A DNA stretch of 64,000 nucleotides from Luteibacter rhizovicinus (lineage in GTDB: Bacteria > Pseudomonadota > Gammaproteobacteria > Xanthomonadales > Rhodanobacteraceae). Shown one piece after another: positions 28,612 through 37,513 of this stretch. The position numbers were made by a program, and so were the translations under genes. Positions within the stretch are counted from its first letter, which is position 1, and each line of letters begins with the position of its first letter. The notes below the pieces were generated by a model. That model was not told where the DNA came from, made no database searches, and saw nothing but the letters and a program-made list of their open reading frames with translations. The stretch covers positions 372,001 through 436,000 of the forward strand of contig NZ_SMCS01000003.1 in the NCBI RefSeq assembly GCF_004342265.1. The letters run 5' to 3'.

Positions 28612-28929
28612 TCAGTTCACGCCGGCGCGAGCCGGCAGTTCGATCAATTCATGAAGGCCCAGTGTGGCCACACCCTTGTGCAGGGAATCGCTGGCGGCGA
28701 GCCAGACCGGCGCCAGATCGCGCGCGCGCGCATCGCGCGAAAAGGCGGCCAGAAGCTGGAGGCCGGCCGTATCCACATGGGTGACGCCCGCGCCATCGAT
28801 CTGCACGGGCTTACCCGAAGCCAGGGCGGTCAGGAGGATGTCGCGCAGCGCGGGAGCCGCGCCAATACGCAGGTCGGCGTCGAGCACAACGGCCGCGGGC
28901 GCCTTGTCACCGGATGTTTTCTTCGCCAT
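28612..28929 (-). CDS. STAS-domain protein, first gene of the chemotaxis operon
   Basis: 105 residues, one STAS domain (VVLDADLRIGAAPALRDILL ... THVDTAGLQLLAAF). Asp and Thr in VDTAGLQ stand where SpoIIAA has its phosphoserine motif (DSSG), so this copy may not be phosphorylated there in the standard way (MlaB-type STAS domains also have DTAGL). It ends 8 bases before cheY. Such STAS proteins often head non-canonical chemotaxis clusters; function unknown. Confidence 0.82.
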   Translation of the reverse strand: MAKKTSGDKAPAAVVLDADLRIGAAPALRDILLTALASGKPVQIDGAGVTHVDTAGLQLLAAFSRDARARDLAPVWLAASDSLHKGVATLGLHELIELPARAGVN

Positions 28930-29006
28930 GAGCCCCGATCCCGTACACCCCACGCGTCATCGCGAAGGGTTGTTCGGTGGGCTTATCGGCGGGGATCCCC
29001 GAATCT

Positions 29007-30089
29007 TTAGGCGGAAAGGGGACGCCGGGGCAGGATCAGCATCGCGTCGCCATAGGAGAAAAAGCGATAGCGCTCGGCCACGGCGAAGCGATAGGCGTCG
29101 AGGATGGTTTCCTTGCCGGCCAGCGCCGAGACGAGCATCAGCAGCGTCGACTGTGGCAGGTGGAAGTTCGTCACCAGGCCGTCGACGCTGGTGATCCGGT
29201 AGCCGGGGAAGATGAAAATCTGGGTTTCGCCGGCGAACGGGCGGAGAACGCCGTCGACCGTCGCGCTTTCCAGCGCCCTGACGACCGTCGTGCCGACGGC
29301 GATGACCCGCCCCCCGGCCGCCCGCGTGGCGCGGATCTGCTCGACCAGCCCGGCGCCCACGTTCAGCCATTCCCGGTGCATGACGTGATCGCGGACATCG
29401 TCCGCCCGCATCGGCTGGAAGGTGCCCGCTCCGACGTGCAGCGTCACGTAGCCCATGTCGACGCCCAGGGCGCGAATGCGTTCCAGCAGGGATTCGTCGA
29501 AGTGCAGACCGGCCGTCGGCGCCGCGACGGCACCCGGCTCGCGCGCGAACACCGTCTGGTAACGCTCGGTGTCGTTCTGGTCGGCGCTGCGCTCGATATA
29601 TGGCGGCAAAGGCATTTCGCCCAGACGCAGCAGGACTTTCTCCAGCGGCTCCTGGGTTTCGAAGCGAAGCATGAAGAACTCGCCGTCGCGACCCAGGACG
29701 GTCGCGATACTGCCGTCGGCCAGCACGATGCGTCCGCCAGCTTTCGGCTTCTTGCTGACGCCGAGCTGGGCACGGGCCTCGTGGGTTCCCGTCACGCGCT
29801 CGATCAGTATCTCGACGGCGCCGCCCGATTCCTTGTGCCCGTAAAGACGGGCCGGCAAGACACGGGTGTCGTTGAATACCAGCAGGTCGCCCGGCTGCAG
29901 CAGGTCCGGCAGGTCGCGGAACAACCGGTTCTCGCGCGTGCCCGTCGCGACATCGAGCAGCAGCAACCGGCTCCCCGAGCGCTCGGCCAGAGGAGCCTGG
30001 GCGATCAGTTCGGGCGGCAGGTCGAAATCGAAGTCGGACTTTTTCACTGAGAAACCGGGGGAAACGAACGGGGCGGCATTATCGCTCAT
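29007..30089 (-). CDS. queA: S-adenosylmethionine:tRNA ribosyltransferase-isomerase QueA
   Basis: 360 residues with family motifs throughout (KKSDFDFDLPPELIAQ, VFNDTRVLPARL, PTAGLHFDE, HVGAGTFQP, TNFHLPQSTLLMLVSAL). It transfers and isomerises the ribosyl part of SAM onto 7-aminomethyl-7-deazaguanine in tRNA, giving epoxyqueuosine. The ATG at 30089 is kept because a GAGGGGG precedes it, although most homologues begin at the KKSDF segment 15 residues later, where a GTG has no ribosome site. No tgt gene is in the window. Confidence 0.96.
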   Translation of the reverse strand: MSDNAAPFVSPGFSVKKSDFDFDLPPELIAQAPLAERSGSRLLLLDVATGTRENRLFRDLPDLLQPGDLLVFNDTRVLPARLYGHKESGGAVEILIERVTGTHEARAQLGVSKKPKAGGRIVLADGSIATVLGRDGEFFMLRFETQEPLEKVLLRLGEMPLPPYIERSADQNDTERYQTVFAREPGAVAAPTAGLHFDESLLERIRALGVDMGYVTLHVGAGTFQPMRADDVRDHVMHREWLNVGAGLVEQIRATRAAGGRVIAVGTTVVRALESATVDGVLRPFAGETQIFIFPGYRITSVDGLVTNFHLPQSTLLMLVSALAGKETILDAYRFAVAERYRFFSYGDAMLILPRRPLSA

Positions 30090-30106
30090 GCCGCCCCCTC
30101 ACGCCC

Positions 30107-32491
30107 TCAGGCCTTGCGGCGGCGACGCCTGATCGCAAAGCCGACAAGACCCACGATCGCCACGAAACCGGCGATCTCGTAAGGCAGATAGTGACGGATC
30201 GCATGCTTCACGGCCGCGATGCGCTGCGCCCGAAGCAGCTTGCGGGCGCTGTCGAAATTCGGCTCCTCGCAGGTCCGGCCGAAATCGTCCGCCCATTCCA
30301 CATAGGGACCCTGTTTCACATAACGGCTGTACAGCGCCTCGATGCGCTTGCTGCGTTCGTTGGGCACCGGCATCCCGGCATCGTCCGACATGTAGAAGCC
30401 GCCGGGACCGTCCTCCATCCAGCCGGTCGCTTTGCAAAGGACGGCCGCGAACGCCTGGGAGCGCGGTGGCAGCATATCGGCCGCCAGCGACGCCTGATCC
30501 ACCGCGGTATATCGGTAATGGAAACGCTGATACGGCTTAGCCATGCTTTCGTCGAAACGGTGGCGTTCGCCCTCGGTGACATACGCACCCTTGAGGCTGG
30601 CCGCGCTCTGGCCCGATCCACCCTCGTAACCGCCGCCGATATCGGTGTAATCCGGGTCCTGCTCGTACCCCATGATCTCCATACCGTGCACGCGGGCAAT
30701 CGTTGCCGCCGTGAAAAGCGCTTCGGCCTTGCCGATATCGGTCCATGCATGGTCGCCGTCATGCAGCGCCTTCGCATACGCGCGTACCGTCTCGCGCAGG
30801 TCGACCTCGGCGAAGCGCTTGTCGATCCCGGCAACGAAGTAGGGTTCGGCATCGGCGTAGCGACCTGCACGAACCAGACGTCGCGCCAGCAGCCAGCGCA
30901 GGCGATCGTTCAACGGCATCGGACGATAAGCGGCCTCCTTGTCGTTCGGATCGACCGCTTTCACGGGCGACGCCGGCGCCCGGGCATCGACGAAGGTTTT
31001 CAGCTCGTCGACGGTAAGCACCCGCTCGGCGATATACGCCGTGTCGTTGCCATAACCGTAGCCCGAGCCATAGTCGTCGACGACATTGCCATCGCCGCCC
31101 ACGGCCATGCCCGTGTCGTACATATGCCCCATTGCTTCGACGTACTCGCCGCGCGCCAGCGCAAGCACACCCTGCTCACCCATCAGCAGATGCATGCTTT
31201 CCTGATCGAGAGGCGTCTTGGGGTCATACGCGGTAGGAAACGCCTTGGCTGCCTGGGCATAGGCCGCGGTCGCCGCCGCCATGTCGCCCTTCTGCAATGC
31301 AAGCTTGGCGCTTACCCAACTGGACAAGGGACCCGGCGCTTTCGACACCAGCTGCGCGGCCAGATCGTAACGGCCGAGCTGATAGGCCAGCGAGGCCAGA
31401 CGGTCGGCCGCCGATACCTTGTCGAGACCGGCCTTTTCGATACCGTCGACGAGACGGCCCAACCGTTCGTCCGGCTTGCCGTCGGTCGATCCGTCGATGC
31501 GCGCCAGCGCATACGCGACCAGCAAACGCTGCGAAACGGGACCGTCGATGATGGCGCTCGTCTGTTCGGGCGACTTCAGCACGACGTCGGCGATAGTCGC
31601 CAGCGACTGCACCGCGTTATCGGAGCCATGCCCGGCCTGCGCGGCATACAGCGCAATAGCGTGTTTGATGTCCGCGGGCGCCAGCGCCTTCGCGCAAGGC
31701 TTATCGTTATACAGATCGGCCCATTCGCAGGGCTCGCCCTTAACGACCAGGTACAGGCGCGCCTCTTCACCGAAACTGGCGACCGCCAATCCCTGATTAT
31801 CCGAACCTCCGGCCACGGCACGCGAGCGGGCCTCTCCAAACGCCTTCGCCGCCGCGTCGCGCTCTTTCGCGAAGTCCTCGATTTCTTCTGCCCGTACCGC
31901 ACGCAGCGCGTGGATCTCGCCGAGCATATAAGCCGCCCACACGCCACGCAGCATCGAACTGTCGGCCGGCATGGCCACGACGGTTTCGAAGGTGGTCTGC
32001 GCCTGGTCGAGTGCGTCCGTGTCACCGAGATGACAGACACGGCGAGGGCTGGCCTGGTCCTCCGTATCGGTCCCTTCGACGGGTGTCGGAGTGACGCCAC
32101 TGCATTCGCCGACCCCAAGACGGTAATCGATCGCGCCCGCCACGTAGCCGCGCACGTCCGCCGGAAGGTCGCCACTGTCCTTCATCGATGCGGCGCCCGA
32201 TTCGGATTGACGCAATGTCTTGACGCGTTCTTCCTGTGCCGGCGTCAGGTCCGGCATGGCCGGCGGCTTCGCATCGTTGAACCGGTAAGGAGCGTCCTCG
32301 ACCGCCACCAGTTTGTCCGTCGCCGGCAGCAGATGCTGCGCTTCGAAAGCAAACGTGTTCTGCGGCACCGTCTTGAGCGTGCTCGCACGGTCGTCCAGCA
32401 ACTGGCTGGGGAACATCGGACCGCAGGCCCACGCAACGGCGCCTCCGAACAGGAGGGCGACAGCGATGGCGACTGATTTGCGTCGGATCAT
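30107..32491 (-). CDS. Exported, C-terminally anchored protein with TPR-like helices
   Basis: 794 residues. The signal peptide (MIRRKSVAIAVALLFGGAVAWA) is followed by CGPMFPSQLL. Much of the rest is helical with TPR-like pairs (around LASLAYQLGRYDLAAQL, LALQKGDMAAATAAYAQAAKAFP, LARRLVRAGRYADAEPYF). The C-terminus is one transmembrane segment followed by RRRRRKA, so the bulk should lie in the periplasm anchored to the inner membrane. I do not recognise the family. It overlaps the DUF3142 lipoprotein gene by 4 bases and is very likely its functional partner. Confidence 0.75.
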   Translation of the reverse strand: MIRRKSVAIAVALLFGGAVAWACGPMFPSQLLDDRASTLKTVPQNTFAFEAQHLLPATDKLVAVEDAPYRFNDAKPPAMPDLTPAQEERVKTLRQSESGAASMKDSGDLPADVRGYVAGAIDYRLGVGECSGVTPTPVEGTDTEDQASPRRVCHLGDTDALDQAQTTFETVVAMPADSSMLRGVWAAYMLGEIHALRAVRAEEIEDFAKERDAAAKAFGEARSRAVAGGSDNQGLAVASFGEEARLYLVVKGEPCEWADLYNDKPCAKALAPADIKHAIALYAAQAGHGSDNAVQSLATIADVVLKSPEQTSAIIDGPVSQRLLVAYALARIDGSTDGKPDERLGRLVDGIEKAGLDKVSAADRLASLAYQLGRYDLAAQLVSKAPGPLSSWVSAKLALQKGDMAAATAAYAQAAKAFPTAYDPKTPLDQESMHLLMGEQGVLALARGEYVEAMGHMYDTGMAVGGDGNVVDDYGSGYGYGNDTAYIAERVLTVDELKTFVDARAPASPVKAVDPNDKEAAYRPMPLNDRLRWLLARRLVRAGRYADAEPYFVAGIDKRFAEVDLRETVRAYAKALHDGDHAWTDIGKAEALFTAATIARVHGMEIMGYEQDPDYTDIGGGYEGGSGQSAASLKGAYVTEGERHRFDESMAKPYQRFHYRYTAVDQASLAADMLPPRSQAFAAVLCKATGWMEDGPGGFYMSDDAGMPVPNERSKRIEALYSRYVKQGPYVEWADDFGRTCEEPNFDSARKLLRAQRIAAVKHAIRHYLPYEIAGFVAIVGLVGFAIRRRRRKA

Positions 32492-33717
32492 GAGGGGCTA
32501 CTTGGCAAGGGACGGGAAGCGTCGCGACGGTCGTTCGCGACGGCGGAGGAAACGGACGGCGGGGCACAACGTATCCAGCCGATCGTGCGCTGGGTATGTG
32601 CACGCAGAAAACGCGAATCGCCGGTGGCGAGCTGTACGGCGTGGCCATCGCGGCGCAACGCGTAACCGCCGATGCCATCGGCCAGCGGGCAGCCGTCCGG
32701 CAACGCGACTTCGGCCGGCGCCACGGCATCGATGTCGCCATCGTTACGCAGCACGACATCCATCGCGCCGGGAGTGGCGCTTTCGCTGAAAACGGTCGCG
32801 ATCCGGCCTTCGACATACTCGCCGCGCATGACCGCCCGCCAGGTCGACAGGCTCCAGGCGCGTCGATCGTCGGTCGTCGGAAGGCGAAACCACACGATGC
32901 CTGCAAGACCGCGCGGCGGGTCGTCGCGAAGCGAGCCGAGAAGCAGGGCGACATCGCGTGGCGCGGCGGAAAGCTCGGCTGACGACGCACCCGGCGCCAG
33001 TCCCGCCTTCTCGCTTTCCACCGCCAGCATGCGCCCCTCTCCGTCCCAGCTGACGCGAGAACCATAGGTCGGCAACGCCACGCGGAAAGGCTTGTGCATT
33101 CGGCTGGCGAAATCGTCCACCCAGCGCCGCGCCAGCACGGGATCGAATAAGCCGGCCTTCGGCGATTGCACGGCATGCACCTGCAATACGACTTCGTCGA
33201 CCGATGCGGTCACGGCATCCAGCTCGCCCGACGAAAGCCAGGTCGGTAACGCCGTGATGGACAGGTGCACGCCGGGAAGGCGCGATTTAAGCGTCGACAG
33301 GAAATGCGCATACGCCGGAAGCCGGGCCGTCGCGCAGTCGTAGTCGATTTCCATGCCTGCGATCTTGCCGCTCCACTGCCGGCTCAGGGCAGCGATGCGG
33401 TCGACGAAGGCCGGGCGATCCATATCGGCAAGGCGGCCATCGATACGCACAACCGCGACGACTGGCCGCCCGCTCGCAGCCAGTGCGCCGAGATCGGGCG
33501 CGAAGATATTCAGCTGCCCATCGCCATCGGCCTGCGCGACGAGAACGCGCCACCGGCCGACGATGTCTTTCGAATCGGTTACCGCCAGGCGAAGCGCAGG
33601 CGTCCATTGGCGCTGCCAGATATAGGCGTCCTGCGTCAGCGGCGGCGCTACGCCATGACACGCGGCAAGCAGCGCCGCGATAAAGACGATGACGATCGAG
33701 CGCAAGCTGCGCGACAT
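32488..33717 (-). CDS. DUF3142-like lipoprotein
   Basis: 409 residues from an ATG with GGGAG five bases before it; a GTG two codons earlier overlaps that site and is unlikely. The signal peptide ends in a lipobox (ALLAAC). The sequence has the features of DUF3142 proteins, with a TIM-barrel-like order (VDRIAALSRQWSGKIAGMEIDYDCA: the acidic EIDYD after a beta strand is as in glycoside hydrolase-like folds; GLAGIVWFRLP). A glycan-related role is possible but unproved. The stop overlaps the start of the 794-residue anchored protein. Confidence 0.75.
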   Translation of the reverse strand: MSRSLRSIVIVFIAALLAACHGVAPPLTQDAYIWQRQWTPALRLAVTDSKDIVGRWRVLVAQADGDGQLNIFAPDLGALAASGRPVVAVVRIDGRLADMDRPAFVDRIAALSRQWSGKIAGMEIDYDCATARLPAYAHFLSTLKSRLPGVHLSITALPTWLSSGELDAVTASVDEVVLQVHAVQSPKAGLFDPVLARRWVDDFASRMHKPFRVALPTYGSRVSWDGEGRMLAVESEKAGLAPGASSAELSAAPRDVALLLGSLRDDPPRGLAGIVWFRLPTTDDRRAWSLSTWRAVMRGEYVEGRIATVFSESATPGAMDVVLRNDGDIDAVAPAEVALPDGCPLADGIGGYALRRDGHAVQLATGDSRFLRAHTQRTIGWIRCAPPSVSSAVANDRRDASRPLPSSPS

Positions 33718-33771
33718 GCCCACTCCCTGGAAGCCCCTTGGCCCTGCCGCGTATTCTATGCCATCACGGGC

Positions 33772-34374
33772 TCACAGCCAGCCTTTCTGCCGGGCCAGCC
33801 GATACGCCTCGATACGGTTAGCCGCACCGAGCTTGCCTATCGCCTCGGAAAGATAGTTGCGAATCGTGCCGTGCGAGAGATTCAGCTGGGTCGCGATGTC
33901 GTTCGCCGACTGCCCCTCGCCCGCCAGGCGCAGTACCTGCCGCTCGCGATCGTTCAGCGGGTCGGCTTCCGACCAGGCTTCCAGTGCCAGCTGCGGGTCG
34001 ATGGCCCGGCCGCCGCGATGCACCGTGCGGAGGGCTTCGGCGAGATTCTCGGCCGGTGCGTCCTTCAGCAGGTATCCGCCCACACCCGCGTCCAGCGCAC
34101 GGCGCAGGAAGCCCGGACGCGCGAACGTCGTCACGATGATGACCTTGATCGGCAGTTCCTGGCGCCGCACACGCTGGGCGATTTCCAGACCGGTCAGCCC
34201 GGGCATTTCGATATCCGTGACCAGGACGTCGGGCTTCAGCCGCTGCAATTCGCGCCACGCGATCTCTCCATCGGCAGCCGTACCCAGCACCTCGATATCC
34301 GACTCCAGATTCAACAACGCCGAAAGTGCACCGCGCACCATCGCCTGATCTTCGGCAAGCAATACACGGATCAT
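33772..34374 (-). CDS. LuxR/DesR-type response regulator
   Basis: 200 residues: receiver domain with Asp9 and phosphoacceptor Asp54 in VTDIEMP, and a C-terminal LuxR-type HTH (about 137-195, LNDRERQVLRLAGEGQSANDIA). Its ATG overlaps the kinase stop by 4 bases. It is the last gene of the operon ATPase - permease - kinase - kinase - regulator and probably controls that operon or membrane/envelope genes, as DesR and LiaR relatives do. Confidence 0.93.
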   Translation of the reverse strand: MIRVLLAEDQAMVRGALSALLNLESDIEVLGTAADGEIAWRELQRLKPDVLVTDIEMPGLTGLEIAQRVRRQELPIKVIIVTTFARPGFLRRALDAGVGGYLLKDAPAENLAEALRTVHRGGRAIDPQLALEAWSEADPLNDRERQVLRLAGEGQSANDIATQLNLSHGTIRNYLSEAIGKLGAANRIEAYRLARQKGWL

Positions 34375-35516
34375 GCGGCGTTCTCCCGTGATATCCGCGG
34401 CGCCGTATCGGCGACGGGCATCGTGATATCCAGCGTCGTACCTTTGCGCGGCGGCGAATCGATGCGCAATGCGCCGCCTGCCGCGCGGACGCGTTCGCGC
34501 ATACCGTTCACTCCGTTGCCGTGCGCGGCGAGTCCGCCGCAACCGTTGTCGACAATCCGTACTGACATGGTGTTCCCTTCAAACGTTACGAGGACGCGCG
34601 CATCGGTCGCGCGCGAATGTCGATGGATATTGGTGACAGCCTCGCGCACCACCAGCGACAACGCAGCTTCGGTAGCCTGCGGCAGGTCGATGGAGTCGGG
34701 CAGTTCCACTCTCAGCGAAATACCCGAGGCTTCGAGCATCAGACGCGCGGAAACGAGTTCGGAGCGAAGATCGCCCACGCGCAATCCGGTGACCGCGGCG
34801 CGCACTTCGCCCAGCGTATGCCGTGCGACGCGCTCGACTTCCTCCATCTCCTGACGGGCACGTTCCGGATCGGCCAGCGCAAGACGCTTCGCCAGTTCCG
34901 ACTTCAACGTAATCAGCGACAGCGTATGACCCAGCAGATCGTGCAAATCGCGCCCAATGCGTTCGCGCTCGGCCAGCGTGGCGAGCCGGCGCACTTCGGA
35001 CTGGGACAGACGCAGCTCGAGATCCCGTCGGGCCGAACGGACATAGACATAGTTGCCCAATCCGCCCAGGAAACCGCCCAGGACCACGACCACCATGCGC
35101 GCTTGATCCGTATGCAACAGCAACGTTAGTCCGCCCACCACCACGAACGTTATACCCGCGGCCGTCAGCCATATCCGCAAACGGCCGGTGTAGCTAGGAA
35201 TCATGCAGCCGTAAAGCAAATACCCCAATCCGACCGGATTGATATCCCACAGGACCAGACCGAGCAATCCGATAGCGATCGCATGCATCGGCAATTGCCG
35301 GACCGGCCCGGTGAACGTCCGCAGATAGCAGTACAGAAAAACGGGGATCGTCGCGATCGTCGGGCCAAACCAGCTCCAGGCGAATCCCCGCGCCATCAGC
35401 GGCGCCTGAATCAGCGCGATAAGCCAGAAAACCTGTACTCCCGCCTGCCAGCGAAGATACGGCGCGCCCAGGCTGCCAAGCAGCGAATCGGGCGTGGGCG
35501 TCGCGATGCGCATCAT
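34371..35516 (-). CDS. DesK-like sensor histidine kinase, second of two
   Basis: 381 residues. About five transmembrane segments in the first 155 residues, then a HisKA_3 domain with His192 in RDLHDLLGHTLSL, and an ATP-binding domain (N-box REAVTNIHRH, VDNGCGG). ATG at 35516 overlaps the stop of the first kinase (ATGA). The short loops suggest that it senses the membrane itself rather than a soluble ligand. All catalytic motifs are intact. Confidence 0.92.
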   Translation of the reverse strand: MMRIATPTPDSLLGSLGAPYLRWQAGVQVFWLIALIQAPLMARGFAWSWFGPTIATIPVFLYCYLRTFTGPVRQLPMHAIAIGLLGLVLWDINPVGLGYLLYGCMIPSYTGRLRIWLTAAGITFVVVGGLTLLLHTDQARMVVVVLGGFLGGLGNYVYVRSARRDLELRLSQSEVRRLATLAERERIGRDLHDLLGHTLSLITLKSELAKRLALADPERARQEMEEVERVARHTLGEVRAAVTGLRVGDLRSELVSARLMLEASGISLRVELPDSIDLPQATEAALSLVVREAVTNIHRHSRATDARVLVTFEGNTMSVRIVDNGCGGLAAHGNGVNGMRERVRAAGGALRIDSPPRKGTTLDITMPVADTAPRISRENAA

Positions 35517-36724
35517 GACGCGAGTCGTTTTTCGTCGGGCAACGCGGAGGGTGCCGGCGCGGCCAGGCGGTCGGCGACAGTCAGCGGAATGGAAACGCGA
35601 ATCCGCGTGCCTTGTCCACGCGCCGATTCGACGACGAGCGTTCCCGACATCGCACGCACGCGCTCGCGCATGCCACACATGCCATTGCCTTCGACCGTCG
35701 CGCCACCCTTGCCGTCATCGGCGATGCAGAAACGCAGTTCGTCGTCGCCCCATTCGATCTTCGCTTCCGCACGATTCGCGGTCGCGTGCCGGTGGATATT
35801 CGTCACCGCTTCGCGCAGCACCAGTGCCAGTCCGGCTTCCACACGCGCCGGCAACGCGGGCACGTCGCTTTCGTACTCGAAATGTACCAGCGAGGCATTG
35901 AGCAACAGTTTCGCGGATGCCAGTTCCGCCGCCAGGCCGGTCGCACGGATACCGGTTACCGCAGCGCGCACTTCGGCGAGCGCGTGACGCGTGACCTGCT
36001 CGGCTTCTTCCATCTCGCGCCGCGCGGCTTCGCCATCGCGATCGAACAGGCGCCGCGACAGTTCCAGCTTCAACGCGATCAACGACAGCGTATGGCCGAG
36101 CAAATCGTGCAGATCGCGGCCGATGCGTTCGCGCTCCGCCATCGCTGCCAGACGGCGCACTTCTTCGTGCGACAGTTTCAATTCCGCGTCTTTTTCGGCA
36201 TTCACGCGATACATGACATTGCCCATGCCTACCGATAGCGCCACGAGGCTCATGGTGATCATCACGGGCATGGGCCAGTTCAGCAGGAAGGCCTCGATAA
36301 CGAAGACGACGACGGCGACGAACATATACGCGATCGAACGCCGCGTCCGGGCACTGAACGCCAGATAGGCGCAGGCGAAAATCACATAGCAGCAACCACC
36401 GCTCGAATTCCAGTTCATCGTCACCAGCCCGAGCAGGACCATGACGAGGGCATACCAACCGATGTGCCGCAGGGGGCGAACGTATGCGAGAAAGTAGAGC
36501 ACCATGAAAATCGGAAAACTTATCGCGGTGGCAACGATCCAGCTGACGCTGACCGTCCGCTGGAACAGCAGGTCGCCAAAGATCCAGACCGCCCAGATCA
36601 GGTTGAACAACTGAACGTAGCGCAGCTTCCCCTGCCGCCTGTGCCGCTCCACAAGCGAGTCCGGCGAGAAGGTGAACCACGAAGCGGCCATGGGGGAAGT
36701 TTCCGAGGAAAGTCGACGAACCAT
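35513..36724 (-). CDS. DesK-like sensor histidine kinase, first of two
   Basis: 403 residues with about six hydrophobic segments between residues 40 and 172, then HisKA_3 with His206 in RDLHDLLGHTLSL and an ATP-binding domain (REAVTNIHRH, ADDGKGG). It is clearly paralogous to the next kinase, with the dimerisation motif identical over more than a dozen residues. It begins 6 bases after the ABC permease stop. Both kinases look active, yet only one response regulator follows. Confidence 0.92.
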   Translation of the reverse strand: MVRRLSSETSPMAASWFTFSPDSLVERHRRQGKLRYVQLFNLIWAVWIFGDLLFQRTVSVSWIVATAISFPIFMVLYFLAYVRPLRHIGWYALVMVLLGLVTMNWNSSGGCCYVIFACAYLAFSARTRRSIAYMFVAVVVFVIEAFLLNWPMPVMITMSLVALSVGMGNVMYRVNAEKDAELKLSHEEVRRLAAMAERERIGRDLHDLLGHTLSLIALKLELSRRLFDRDGEAARREMEEAEQVTRHALAEVRAAVTGIRATGLAAELASAKLLLNASLVHFEYESDVPALPARVEAGLALVLREAVTNIHRHATANRAEAKIEWGDDELRFCIADDGKGGATVEGNGMCGMRERVRAMSGTLVVESARGQGTRIRVSIPLTVADRLAAPAPSALPDEKRLAS

Positions 36725-36730
36725 GCTACT

Positions 36731-37513
36731 TCAACCGTACCGGCGCAGGCGGCGCGCGGCGAGCAGGACGAAGGCAACCGTGTAGATCGCCAGTACGCCG
36801 ATATGTCCCCACTCGCCGCCCTGCCCCAGACCGATCGCGGACAGCGCCAGCTGGTTCAGATGATAGCTCGGCCATACCGGCGCCAGCCGCTGGATAAAGG
36901 CCGGCAGCATCGACAGCGGAAACCACAGTCCCGACAGGAAGGCCATCGGCAGGTAGATCATGTTGATCAGGCCCGGCGCACCTTGTCCCTTGATCAGGCT
37001 TCCGATCAGCAGACCCATCGCGCAGAACGGAAGTACGCCAAGCAGCTGCACGACGAACAGCGTCGCGATCTGGCTGCCGCTCAGCTGCACATGCGCCAGG
37101 AACAGCGCCATGCACAGAAGGAAGACCGAGATGACCGTCGCGACACCCATCGCCATCGTCATCTTGCCGATCAGGTACGCTCCCGGCGGCATCGGCATCG
37201 CGCGTTTCAGGGTCAGCAAACCCGAGTCGCGCTCCAGCGCCAGCGACACGCCGAAGCCGAAGAGGCCCGGCGCCATCACGCCGAACACGCCATAAGCGGC
37301 CAGCAGGATACGCGGCACCTCGGGACCATTCGATCGCGCAAGAAAAATGCCGAACATCAGATAGAAGACCGACGGGAAAAGCAGCGTCGGAAGCAGGAAG
37401 CCCGGGTTACGCAGATAACGCAGGCATTCCGCCTTTGCCTCCTGCACGTAGGCGTTGAAGACGCGTCCCCGCGACATGGATGGGGGAGCGATAGGTGTGG
37501 CGATCGCGTTCAT
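36731..37513 (-). CDS. ABC-2-type transporter permease
   Basis: 260 residues with about six transmembrane segments and the ABC-2 pattern (ALERDSGLLTLKRAMPMPPGAYLIGK, then a run of hydrophobic helices). It pairs with the ATPase encoded just before it (one-base overlap TGATG). Substrate unknown; relatives next to DesK-type kinases export peptides, lipids or drugs. Confidence 0.9.
   Translation of the reverse strand: MNAIATPIAPPSMSRGRVFNAYVQEAKAECLRYLRNPGFLLPTLLFPSVFYLMFGIFLARSNGPEVPRILLAAYGVFGVMAPGLFGFGVSLALERDSGLLTLKRAMPMPPGAYLIGKMTMAMGVATVISVFLLCMALFLAHVQLSGSQIATLFVVQLLGVLPFCAMGLLIGSLIKGQGAPGLINMIYLPMAFLSGLWFPLSMLPAFIQRLAPVWPSYHLNQLALSAIGLGQGGEWGHIGVLAIYTVAFVLLAARRLRRYG

Noticed and set aside
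30040-30050. GTG at 30047 as the start of queA
   Set aside because: It would match homologue length but has no ribosome site; the ATG at 30089 follows GAGGGGG.
30107-30190. PEP-CTERM or LPXTG-like sorting signal at the end of the 794-residue protein
   Set aside because: There is a membrane helix and Arg tail, but no PEP, LPxTG or Gly-Gly motif before it; a plain C-terminal anchor is simpler.
30191-32476. 761-residue open frame opposite the 794-residue anchored protein
   Set aside because: The minus-strand frame has signal peptide, membrane anchor, ribosome coupling with its neighbour; the opposite frame is Arg/His-rich and has none.
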